Source of the DNA: a virus
Reading direction: 5' to 3' (one strand)
IMG/VR virus record: IMGVR_UViG_3300013093_001662
Coordinates: 1 to 20,960 of that record
Length of the DNA stretch: 20,960 bases
Notes under the pieces: model-generated
Database searches by the model: none
What the model saw: only the letters and a program-made list of their open reading frames with translations
Told to the model about the DNA's origin: nothing
Made by a program: the position numbers and the translations under genes
Shown: positions 14,572-20,960 of the stretch, piece by piece
How the letters are laid out: every line of letters begins with the position of its first letter
How positions within the stretch are numbered: the first letter of the stretch is position 1

Positions 14572-15165
14572 TTATTTCTTCATTATACCGATTTGATTTG
14601 TCAGCAGAGTCTGTTCAAATTTATCATTGAAAGATTGACCAAATGAATCTATTCCAATCTTGGGACATTTTAATGGATCGTCTTTAATATAAGGTTTATC
14701 TCCCAGATTCCATCCCCAGGTATAGTCATCAAAAATCATTATGCCACCGGAATTTAATAACGGAAATGACATAACAGCATCGGATAACACATCAGCCGCT
14801 TGATGGCTACCGTCGATATAGATAAAGTCGAATCGTTCGTTATTAACAATTAGCTTTGCAATTGCATTATAGGAAATATCTTTATAAACCTCATACTTTT
14901 GATTTTGCCCAATCACTTCTTCTATGTTTGAAATACAAGTATCATATAAAGAATTAGATACATAATCTTTGTGTTCTTCTCCACCTTCGAATGTATCAAT
15001 TACTGTGATAGATCCAGCTTCGTTGAGATAATTCTTTATAAACCAAGTAGTAGATAGTCCTTCGTAGCAGCCAATTTCAAGAAATTTAGTTCTAGTTTGG
15101 AGTGTATCTAAACATCTAGTTACTCCTGGAATATTATAACTAAACCAATCTGCACTAAATTTCAT
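14572..15165 (-). CDS. Class I SAM-dependent methyltransferase (Methyltransf_24 type)
   Basis: A 197-residue single-domain protein. Motif I KFLEIGCYEGLST (27-39) is the SAM-binding loop, VIDTFEGG (55-62) ends strand 2 with the acidic residue for the ribose, FDFIYIDGSHQAADVLSDA (112-130) is the conserved strand-4 region, and GGIMIFDDYTW (140-150) the strand-5 region typical of Methyltransf_24, many of which methylate sugars. The acceptor is unknown. It is the last gene of the six-gene unit, overlapping the sulfotransferase stop by 4 bases (ATGA). Methylation would be a further tailoring step beside sulfation and carbamoylation. Confidence 0.85.
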   Translation of the reverse strand: MKFSADWFSYNIPGVTRCLDTLQTRTKFLEIGCYEGLSTTWFIKNYLNEAGSITVIDTFEGGEEHKDYVSNSLYDTCISNIEEVIGQNQKYEVYKDISYNAIAKLIVNNERFDFIYIDGSHQAADVLSDAVMSFPLLNSGGIMIFDDYTWGWNLGDKPYIKDDPLKCPKIGIDSFGQSFNDKFEQTLLTNQIGIMKK

Positions 15166-15950
15166 TTATATTCCTTTTCTATTGCAACAAATCTATTATA
15201 CAATTCTTCGCCTAATACTTCCTTAGGGTCTTTTGATGTTTTTTCCAATTTGGGTCTAATGGTATGAAGTCCTTCAAATCCCCAAGCTACTAGATCGTCA
15301 TCTGTTGTGTCGCTTTGTATGTTATCAAAGTCGTATGCGTGCGTGGGCAAATCTAAGAATTGTTCAATTCTTAGAATTTCGTGCCGGGGATTACTTACAA
15401 TATCGTCATAATTGACTACCATTATTTGATCAGGAACATCCTTCTTAATCTGTTGAGTTCCTTCCATACAGTCTTTAACCATATTAAACCACATTTCTCC
15501 CATACGATTTTCATCATTAATCATCATTCCATTTTTTAATAATATATTATCAAAATTAGAGTTAGTTTGATTCCTGATAATAGTTAGCCACGACGCCATA
15601 ATACTAGGAAGGTCTCGCTCAACAACTACTACTTTAATTTTCTCACCAAATAAGGCATTAACTGTTGGCATATTTTTTGCCCAGCCCCTGCCTTTGTCAA
15701 TGATAATAGGTTCGGGTCTATGTTGCCAAAATGCAGGTAATATTGCCTTGGTTAGATTTCGTGCTTGCTCTTCAAAGTAGTTGGCCTTGACCGTTGGGTC
15801 TTCTCGCCACGCTTCTTGCATTTTAACCGCAACATTCAACATCGGACTAGTAGGAGTAACATATACACTAGGATTTTGATTAAGTATAGATGCTAGTACA
15901 GTAGATCCTGAACGAGGTAGTCCTGATAGAAAGTGTAGGGTTTGTTTCAT
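15162..15950 (-). CDS. PAPS-dependent sulfotransferase (second copy)
   Basis: The 262-residue product has the 5'-phosphosulfate loop SGLPRSGST (9-17) and the 3'-phosphate segment VVVERDLPSIMASWL (108-122), with R112 and S120 correctly spaced. It shares with the first copy the pattern SILNQNPSV...SPML after the loop, a conserved RGW (88-90), IMVVNYDDIVSNPR and a GLHTIRP segment near the end, so the two are paralogues, but they are widely diverged and probably use different acceptors. It is cytoplasmic by sequence. It overlaps its neighbours by 4 bases on both sides (ATGA), between a GT2 glycosyltransferase and a methyltransferase, in the unit driven by the promoter at 18997-19025. Confidence 0.9.
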   Translation of the reverse strand: MKQTLHFLSGLPRSGSTVLASILNQNPSVYVTPTSPMLNVAVKMQEAWREDPTVKANYFEEQARNLTKAILPAFWQHRPEPIIIDKGRGWAKNMPTVNALFGEKIKVVVVERDLPSIMASWLTIIRNQTNSNFDNILLKNGMMINDENRMGEMWFNMVKDCMEGTQQIKKDVPDQIMVVNYDDIVSNPRHEILRIEQFLDLPTHAYDFDNIQSDTTDDDLVAWGFEGLHTIRPKLEKTSKDPKEVLGEELYNRFVAIEKEYK

Positions 15951-16756
15951 AAAACTCCTATAATCATTTCACGTTGCTCTTTTGTAATTGGTGCTTGCTT
16001 TAGTATCTCAGTAAGTTGCTCAGTTATTTTATTAAACCAATCATCTTTTTTATTATGGTGTGCAATAAACAAACAGGCCCCTAAAATAAACTTATCTAAT
16101 TGCTGACTATTTCTGTAATGATATAATAGATACCATAAGTTCCAAGTATTAGTTGGATTTTCTTGATATTCATCTTCCATCATTTTAATGTACAGTTCGG
16201 GTCTTTCTTTCTTTCGAAAATCTTGGTCGTGAATTAGAAATATTTCATCGGAATATAATTCAAGTTCTTCTCGGTCTTTATGAATCCAACTTAGGTGCTC
16301 ATATATCGGTTGGTTCCACGTATAGTCTGCTCTAAGATGTATCTTATTAGTGGCAATGAAATTAGGTGGACCTACCCTAACCGTTTTAGAATATAGGTCT
16401 AGTCTATCACAGGCAATATTTGTAATCTTTGGCACTGCCTTAATGATAATTTCCATCTGTTCTCTGGTATTGATAGAGAAGTATTCATCTAGGTCTGGTG
16501 ATAAACACCAAGTGACTTCTTCCGGCACCATTGCTAGATTATATCTGCGAGCAATATGGAATTTCCAAGGAGTAAATATTTTTTGTTCTATAATTAGATT
16601 AACATCATCTTTGGCATATTCTTGTAACATCTCCCAAGAACCGTCAGTAGATCCAGTATCTAATAGAACTCTATAATCGAAAGGTTGAGTATAATATAAC
16701 CACTTCTCAATGTACTTCTTTTCATTCTTTAATATCGTGTAGGCTGCTGTTTTCAT
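15947..16756 (-). CDS. GT2-type glycosyltransferase (GT-A fold)
   Basis: A 269-residue protein that opens with the glycosyl_transferase family 2 pattern AAYTILKNEKKYIEKWLYY (4-22), followed by VLLDTGSTDGSW (30-41), in which D33 would bind the nucleotide, and SPDLDEYF (86-93), whose D88-x-D90 is the metal site. It resembles the short Glyco_tranf_2_4 type, where 'E-x-x-x-I-x-E-W' precedes 'D-x-x-S-x-D-x-S'. The C-terminal third is helical with many Trp/Tyr (NTWNLWYLLYHYRNS). Donor and acceptor are unknown. It overlaps the CxxCxxCC gene upstream and the sulfotransferase downstream by 4 bases each. Confidence 0.85.
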   Translation of the reverse strand: MKTAAYTILKNEKKYIEKWLYYTQPFDYRVLLDTGSTDGSWEMLQEYAKDDVNLIIEQKIFTPWKFHIARRYNLAMVPEEVTWCLSPDLDEYFSINTREQMEIIIKAVPKITNIACDRLDLYSKTVRVGPPNFIATNKIHLRADYTWNQPIYEHLSWIHKDREELELYSDEIFLIHDQDFRKKERPELYIKMMEDEYQENPTNTWNLWYLLYHYRNSQQLDKFILGACLFIAHHNKKDDWFNKITEQLTEILKQAPITKEQREMIIGVL

Positions 16757-17127
16757 TTTTCACCTTTGAAATACTCTTTTGCAAATTCAGTTAATGCGGG
16801 ATGATGACCTTTTCTGCAATCAAACTGTCTGCAGGCTCTTGGTCTATAATTATATATGCTGCATTTTCCATCAACTAACATTCCACATCCTCCCTCTTTT
16901 TTTCTATAAAGAGTCACAATGGGTCCAATATCAGGATTAGCTTGTATTTGTTCTTGACTCGGTTGTATTAAACTTAATGGATATAATCCTGATGTTACTT
17001 CTTCAGGAGATAAGAAAGGTGCTAGTGTTTCACAACAGAGTACACAGGAACCGCAGGGCACATCTTCGATGGGGTCATCACTGCCGATAGAAGTTAGATT
17101 AATATTAATTATTTTATAATCAATCAT
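16753..17127 (-). CDS. YkgJ-type CxxCxxCC metal-cluster protein
   Basis: A 124-residue protein with PCGSCVLCC (24-32), the C-x-x-C-x-x-C-C signature of the YkgJ family, plus C81, C89, C99 and C104 in GGCGMLVDGKCSIYNYRPRA and CRQFDC. The second half C...G-x-C-x-I-Y-x-x-R-P-x-x-C is also characteristic. The eight Cys probably bind zinc or an iron-sulfur cluster; the biochemical role of the family is not established. It is embedded with 4-base overlaps between two glycosyltransferase genes, so it is co-translated with glycan enzymes and may act on or with one of them (inference). Confidence 0.85.
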   Translation of the reverse strand: MIDYKIININLTSIGSDDPIEDVPCGSCVLCCETLAPFLSPEEVTSGLYPLSLIQPSQEQIQANPDIGPIVTLYRKKEGGCGMLVDGKCSIYNYRPRACRQFDCRKGHHPALTEFAKEYFKGEK

Positions 17128-18422
17128 AGTAAAGAAGTTAATTCAGTCAATGGAGCATTCCAGTTATCATATTCAGTTTGCCGCAGTACCGTTAGATTAT
17201 CACCATACCATTTTGAATGATAGTCGGGTTTGGCCCAAGTGTAGTACGTTAGAATAGGAATAATGACTATAGAATTTTTTCCTATTGCGCCTGCGGCGTG
17301 AATTAAAGATGTACAGCTTGATACCACAATGTCCATTTGATCCAAATAGTCTAATGTATCGTCCCAGGTTTTAATTTTATCCTTCAGTGGAATTACTCTA
17401 GGGTGAGCAAAGTCCTCATCGATATGAAATGAATATATTTCATAATCATCTGGAATATGAGAAATCAGTTGTTCAAATGGAATAGTTCTATGAAGGTCTT
17501 GGTCATATTTTGGATTACCCATACACTTAATACCAATCTTTTTCTTACTAGTGCTGGGCAATTTAGCTGCATTGTTGATAGGAGTTAAATATGTACCATA
17601 CCATAAATCATCTTCATTTAAGTCTAGATAAGTTGGCGATGGCATCGAATAAGTCCATAACCAATCTTTTGGAATTTCTTTTAGATCAGATATTGTTTTA
17701 AATCCATTACGTTCAAATATAGCACATATATCTTTACGGTCACTATACCAAATTGGCGTCATTCCGAGGTCTCGAAAATGTTTCATAAACCTTACTGAAA
17801 TTATTTCATCACCGATTCCACCCTCCGCACAAAGAACAATAGTCTTACCTGGTTGTGGATTGCCTTCCCATAATTGCTCTTGTGGATACTTAAACTCGTG
17901 CCAAATGTTTAATTTACGACCATCCAGTAAGACTCGTCGCAATCCTTCTTTGAAATTACCATTGCGCAAATCGTAGGTGCCAAGATTAAAGTTTACTCTA
18001 AAATTAACGTCTTCTGTGTGTGGTTCCAATAGAATATTTCTTAGTATTGCTTCACCTTGAGCTTTTTGGTCAAGCAAGAAGTAACACATTGCCTTGTCCA
18101 TTTGATTTGGATGATCTTTTGGTCTCTCTCGTTCGTTAATACTGATATAGGTAAGTGCTTCTTTAGGTTTATTAAGATTAAGATAAGCTCGAATGATATT
18201 AACTCTAGCATCAAACCTAGCATCAGGAGTATTCACCAAAGAATAAATTCTTTCTGCTAATTCCAAAGTATCATTAAATTCCCTAATATCAGCATAGAGT
18301 TTACCAATTTGGTCGATTTCTTCAATTCTTTGGGCAAAGGGTTTTAATAAATCTAATACTATTTTTGCCTTATCGAATTGTTTTAAGAATATAAAGAACT
18401 CAGCGGTTGCTAGAGGGTTCAT
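17124..18422 (-). CDS. TPR-like repeat protein fused to a GT9/GT41-like glycosyltransferase domain
   Basis: A 432-residue two-part protein. Residues about 1-180 are helical repeats with TPR-like spacing (AEFFIFLKQFDKAKIVLDLL, AERIYSLVNTPDARFDARV, AYLNLNKPKEALTYI, FNLGTYDLRNGNFKEGLRR). Residues 190-430 form a GT-B glycosyltransferase: KTIVLCAEGGIGDEIISVRF (193-212) is the acceptor loop of the GT9-like group and DIVVSSCTSLIHAAGAIGK (364-382) its nucleotide-sugar motif, with the His-Ala-Ala pattern kept. TPR-glycosyltransferase fusions are known to glycosylate proteins, so a protein (perhaps virion or surface) acceptor is conceivable. It overlaps the methyltransferase upstream by 23 bases and the CxxCxxCC gene by 4. 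Confidence 0.82.
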   Translation of the reverse strand: MNPLATAEFFIFLKQFDKAKIVLDLLKPFAQRIEEIDQIGKLYADIREFNDTLELAERIYSLVNTPDARFDARVNIIRAYLNLNKPKEALTYISINERERPKDHPNQMDKAMCYFLLDQKAQGEAILRNILLEPHTEDVNFRVNFNLGTYDLRNGNFKEGLRRVLLDGRKLNIWHEFKYPQEQLWEGNPQPGKTIVLCAEGGIGDEIISVRFMKHFRDLGMTPIWYSDRKDICAIFERNGFKTISDLKEIPKDWLWTYSMPSPTYLDLNEDDLWYGTYLTPINNAAKLPSTSKKKIGIKCMGNPKYDQDLHRTIPFEQLISHIPDDYEIYSFHIDEDFAHPRVIPLKDKIKTWDDTLDYLDQMDIVVSSCTSLIHAAGAIGKNSIVIIPILTYYTWAKPDYHSKWYGDNLTVLRQTEYDNWNAPLTELTSLL

Positions 18423-18963
18423 CTTTTTTCACCATTAATTTAATACCAATCTCGAGAATCACATTGTTAAAAGTTCTTGCGGTGTGTTCACATTGTTCAT
18501 CGGAGAAGTTTTTGAATTGCTCTCGCCAATATTCATCGAGCACAAATGTATGGTCTGCTACATATAGGTCTACATCATATATAAAACCTAATGGGGTTTC
18601 GCACCCATTGGCATCTAAATCTCGTTTATTACGGGTCTTTGAAAACATATCCAACGTGTGTGGATATATAGGTCTTTTGTGAGTAGGGTCAATCAGAAAT
18701 GTATCGTGACGTGGATGTGGTACTCGGACATCAATAATAGTATCGTGTTTACATACACGGTATAATTCTTGAATACAGTTAAAGAATCCATCGCCTAGGT
18801 GTTCTAAGATATGGTGGGCGATTACTCCGTCAACTGAATTATCATCGAATGGTAGTTTTTCTGTTTCTAAATCAACCACAAAGTCTGGATTAGAACCCAC
18901 ATCTGCGTCAATGTTTAAGAAACCTGGATATCGTTTAGCCCCCGAACCAATATTAATTCGCAT
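18400..18963 (-). CDS. SAM-dependent methyltransferase (Methyltransf_11-like)
   Basis: A 187-residue protein. The N-terminus RINIGSGAKRYPGFLNIDAD (2-21) contains a SAM-binding motif I in the short 'L-x-x-G-x-G-x-x-x-x-x-G-x-x-N-x-D' form. DLETEKLPFDDNSVDGVIA (31-49), followed by HHILEHL, is the usual strand-4 and post-motif region of Methyltransf_11. Such proteins are frequent in surface-polysaccharide clusters. The middle (PHPRHDTFLIDPTHKRPIYP) is His/Pro-rich. The substrate is unknown. It is the first gene of the six-gene unit; the ATG lies 34 bases after the -10 box, and only a weak GAGA ribosome site precedes it. Confidence 0.82.
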   Translation of the reverse strand: MRINIGSGAKRYPGFLNIDADVGSNPDFVVDLETEKLPFDDNSVDGVIAHHILEHLGDGFFNCIQELYRVCKHDTIIDVRVPHPRHDTFLIDPTHKRPIYPHTLDMFSKTRNKRDLDANGCETPLGFIYDVDLYVADHTFVLDEYWREQFKNFSDEQCEHTARTFNNVILEIGIKLMVKKDEPSSNR

Positions 18964-18996
18964 AGTATCTCAATATATTATAATTATATACTATAT

Positions 18997-19025
18997 ATTA
19001 TACCACAAAATTAATATATTGTCAA
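18997..19025 (-). promoter_or_regulatory. Perfect consensus sigma70 promoter for the six-gene glycan unit
   Basis: Minus strand has TTGACA (19020-19025), exactly 17 bases, and TATAAT (18997-19002). The downstream leader to the ATG at 18963 is almost entirely A/T. The -35 box starts 5 bases beyond the stop codon of the RCC1 gene, so the promoter sits in a 67-base gap and is clearly placed to start the unit ending at 14572. Confidence 0.87.
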
Positions 19026-19030
19026 CTATT

Positions 19031-20120
19031 TTAATAGTAATCTTCACGGATGGCTGCGGTATGATACCCTCCACAGGCCACTTGTTTCCAGTTAGTACCA
19101 GCACTAATGGTCTGTACTGGACTGCTTCTATGGGTAATAGTATTATCACCTAGTCCGCCGTAGGTGTTGCGTCCCCAGGTCCATAGGGTACCATCAGTTT
19201 TGATGGCTACGGTATGGAATCTTCCACAGGCCACCGATTTCCAATTAGTACCAGCAGCAATCGTCTGTACTGGACTGCTTTTAGCAGCTACAGTATTATC
19301 ACCTAGATTGCCAAATACTGCATTCCATCCCCAAAGCCATAGTGTACCATCAGTCTTGATGGCTGCGGTATGATAGTATCCACAGGAGACTAACTTCCAG
19401 TTGGTGCCGCCACTAATGGTCTGGACTGGACTTGATTTAGAATTTCCTGAAGTATTGTTACCTAGTTGACCATAGTTATTACGTCCCCAAAGCCATAGTG
19501 TACCATCAGTCTTGATAGCTGCTGTATGATAGCCTCCACCAGCCACCGATTTCCAGTTAGTACCACCTGCAACAGTTTGGATAGGACTGGATCTATGTAC
19601 TACACTAGAACCATCACCTAGTTGGCCATAGGTGTTACGACCCCAAAGCCATAGGGTACCATCAGTTTTGATGGCTGCGGTATGATACCCACCAGATGCC
19701 ACTGACTTCCAATTAGTACCACCAGCAACAGTCTGTACTGGACTGCTTCTATGGGTAATAGTATTATCACCTAGCTGACCATAGGTGTTACGACCCCAGA
19801 GCCATAAAGTGCCATCAGTCTTGATGGCTGCTGTATGATAGTATCCACTTGCGACCAGTTTCCAATTAGTACCACCTGCAACAGTCTGGACCGGACTGCT
19901 TTTGCTGACAGTAGTATTATCACCTAGAGCGCCATAGGTGTTATATCCCCAAAGCCATAGGGTACCATCAGTTTTGATGGCTGCTGTATGATTGGGTCCA
20001 CCCGAGACTAACTTCCAATTAGTACCACCAGCAACAGTCTGGACAGGACTGGATTTATTGACTACAGTATTGTCACCTAGTTGTCCGATAGTATTAATTC
20101 CCCAAAGCCACAATCCACCA
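19031..20120 (-). repeat. Seven tandem 153-156-base coding repeats (RCC1 blades)
   Basis: The block around 'ggtaccatcagt' recurs at about 19190, 19346, 19502, 19658, 19811 and 19964, spaced 153 or 156 bases, with a more diverged copy near 20105. Copies are very similar at DNA level, and the same unit continues in the next gene (for example at 20864), offering many sites for unequal recombination. Confidence 0.85.
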
Positions 20121-20206
20121 GTGGTAAAATAATCTCTGCGGATGAACATATCATCAAAGTCACTGTAATAACCCGGGGCTGTATTAAATTGAAAATTAAC
20201 TGCCAT
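19031..20206 (-). CDS. RCC1-repeat beta-propeller protein, seven blades
   Basis: A 391-residue protein. After an N-terminal segment of about 30 residues (MAVNFQFNTAPGYYSDFDD) come seven near-identical repeats of 51-52 residues with the pattern LWLWG-x-NTYGQLGDN, then SSPVQTVAGGTNWK, then VASGxYHTAAIKTDGT. Seven copies make a complete RCC1-type beta propeller. There is no signal peptide. In phages such propellers are plausible tail-fibre tips, virion decorations or adhesins; here that is inference, because no fibre or assembly domain is seen. The repeats differ mainly at the residues before YHT and in the loop after GDN, likely exposed surfaces. It overlaps the oxygenase-like gene by 11 bases, and a second RCC1 gene lies just upstream. 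Confidence 0.87.
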   Translation of the reverse strand: MAVNFQFNTAPGYYSDFDDMFIRRDYFTTGGLWLWGINTIGQLGDNTVVNKSSPVQTVAGGTNWKLVSGGPNHTAAIKTDGTLWLWGYNTYGALGDNTTVSKSSPVQTVAGGTNWKLVASGYYHTAAIKTDGTLWLWGRNTYGQLGDNTITHRSSPVQTVAGGTNWKSVASGGYHTAAIKTDGTLWLWGRNTYGQLGDGSSVVHRSSPIQTVAGGTNWKSVAGGGYHTAAIKTDGTLWLWGRNNYGQLGNNTSGNSKSSPVQTISGGTNWKLVSCGYYHTAAIKTDGTLWLWGWNAVFGNLGDNTVAAKSSPVQTIAAGTNWKSVACGRFHTVAIKTDGTLWTWGRNTYGGLGDNTITHRSSPVQTISAGTNWKQVACGGYHTAAIREDYY

Positions 20207-20699
20207 TTTCTGTTAACCTAAATATTTGTATTAATCCAGAATCAAATGAGTGAAACAACCACGGTCTAAACAGTATACCCTGACCTGGTTGCAGTAGATA
20301 ATTTGTAGTCACGTCCCATTGAAACATATCCCTGTACCCCAATTGATATCCGTCTAGTGCTGACTTTGGTCCATTAAGATTTTCGTATATGTTAAATGTA
20401 GACGGTTGTAGTGCTACAGCAAACACCCATTCATTCATACCATCAAATTCTTCAAAATGAACAAATAGTTGGGGAAATCTGAAAATTCCTGATCTATCCT
20501 CATCTACTTTTATGTTAGTATTTATAATAGTGGAGAATAACTGATCCGCATCAGGAGAAACAAGATTAAAGTTTTCTATCTCTTTGCCAAAATCTTTTTC
20601 AATATACTGTAGATTTTTTACTGTGTTTGATAGATTGATTGCCTGTTCTGAAGTCATAAATCCATCAACGGTGATTAGTTTAACTAAAGGATGTATCAA
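20196..20699 (-). CDS. Putative 2OG-Fe(II) oxygenase / cupin-like protein
   Basis: A 167-residue protein. The second half looks like a double-stranded beta-helix: LFVHFEEFDG gives an H81-x-E83 pair, then WVFAVALQPS, YLLQPGQGILFRPWLFHSF with H150, and FRL with R161. This order H-x-E/D ... H ... R (11 residues after the distal His) fits the iron and 2-oxoglutarate ligands of small phage 2OG-Fe(II) oxygenases, and PGQGILF-x-P-W-x-x-H is also cupin-like. A simple structural protein with this fold remains possible. The start is TTG at 20697-20699, overlapping the upstream RCC1 stop (TTGA), and the end overlaps the next RCC1 gene. The sandwich between two propeller genes suggests it acts on, or is carried with, them. 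Confidence 0.45.
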   Translation of the reverse strand: MIHPLVKLITVDGFMTSEQAINLSNTVKNLQYIEKDFGKEIENFNLVSPDADQLFSTIINTNIKVDEDRSGIFRFPQLFVHFEEFDGMNEWVFAVALQPSTFNIYENLNGPKSALDGYQLGYRDMFQWDVTTNYLLQPGQGILFRPWLFHSFDSGLIQIFRLTENGS

Positions 20700-20960
20700 A
20701 GTAGGTCACCTGAATCATCACGGATGGCTGCTGTATGATAGTATCCACTTGCGACCATTATCCAGTTAGTACCACCTGAAACAGTCTGGACAGGACTGGA
20801 TTTATTGACTACAGTATTATCACCTAGCTGACCATAGGTGTTATGTCCCCAGAGCCATAGTGTACCATCAGTCTTGATGGCTGCGGTATGGTATTCGCCA
20901 CCAGATGCCACTGACTTCCAATTAGTACCACCTGCAACAGTCTGGACTGGACTTGATTTA
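20696..20960 (-). CDS. Second RCC1-repeat protein, N-terminus outside the window
   Basis: The frame is open to the right edge, so only the last 87 codons are seen. They encode the end of one RCC1 blade and one full further blade: KSSPVQTVAGGTNWKSVASG, then HTAAIKTDGTLWLWGHNTYG, ending HTAAIRDDSGDLL. Repeats are nearly identical to those in 19031-20206, including the change of the final 'AAIKTDG' to 'AAIRDD' as the propeller ends (AAIREDYY in the other gene). It is therefore a paralogue, not a fragment of the same gene: each has its own terminal blade. The number of blades is unknown. Confidence 0.85.
   Translation of the reverse strand, partial: KSSPVQTVAGGTNWKSVASGGEYHTAAIKTDGTLWLWGHNTYGQLGDNTVVNKSSPVQTVSGGTNWIMVASGYYHTAAIRDDSGDLL

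Noticed and set aside
18964-19019. Very AT-rich gap considered as a replication origin
   Set aside because: Its composition is explained by the leader and spacer of a perfect sigma70 promoter; no iterons or direct repeats are visible.
19031-20206. RCC1 repeats taken as a sign of eukaryotic DNA
   Set aside because: RCC1-type propellers are widespread in bacteria and phages, and the gene overlaps phage-style neighbours.
19031-20960. Regular repeats considered as a CRISPR array
   Set aside because: The period is 153-156 bases, fully coding, in frame and translates to RCC1 blades; there are no short identical repeats separated by unique spacers.

Overview
This window is a piece of a contractile-tailed (T4-like) bacteriophage genome. 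The evidence is a set of recognisable T4-type morphogenesis proteins: a tail sheath (gp18-like, running off the left edge), two neck proteins (gp13-like and gp14-like), a tail terminator (gp15-like) and a gene-1-type deoxynucleotide kinase. Coding is almost gapless, many genes overlap by 1-29 bases, and there are motifs resembling T4 late promoters (TAAATA cores). Base composition is moderately AT-rich. The combination of T4-type virion genes with glycosyltransferases, sulfotransferases and a carbamoyltransferase resembles phages of aquatic bacteria, but nothing here fixes the host.

Layout. 1-2115 (-): tail sheath. 2189-2566 (+): small HNH nuclease. 2523-3191 (-): dNMP kinase. 3245-4003 (-) and 4033-6772 (+): divergent gp13-like and gp14/gp15-like genes. 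6754-7194 (+): Nudix hydrolase. 7191-7927 (-): APS kinase plus an unknown 98-residue late protein. 7960-11161 (-): sulfotransferase, GT4 glycosyltransferase and two tandem GT-A paralogues. 11222-11899 (+): HAD phosphatase. 11871-14497 (-): GT9-like glycosyltransferase and carbamoyltransferase. 14572-18963 (-): six-gene unit of methyltransferase, TPR-glycosyltransferase, CxxCxxCC protein, GT2, sulfotransferase and methyltransferase. 19031-20960 (-): two RCC1-propeller genes flanking a putative oxygenase.

How it may work. About 11 kb is devoted to building and tailoring a glycan: six glycosyltransferase-type proteins, two sulfotransferases, two methyltransferases, one carbamoyltransferase, one sugar-phosphate-phosphatase-like protein, and an APS kinase that could supply PAPS to the sulfotransferases. 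Two of the glycan transcription units, and the dNMP kinase, sit behind near-perfect sigma70 promoters (TTGACA, 17-base spacer, TATAAT or TATACT). Several virion genes instead sit behind a TAAATA late motif. I infer that part of the glycan system is made early by host RNA polymerase and so may act on the host envelope (for example to block superinfection) rather than only on the virion. The glycan chemistry, its target and the timing are inference; the gene families and promoter sequences are read from the DNA.
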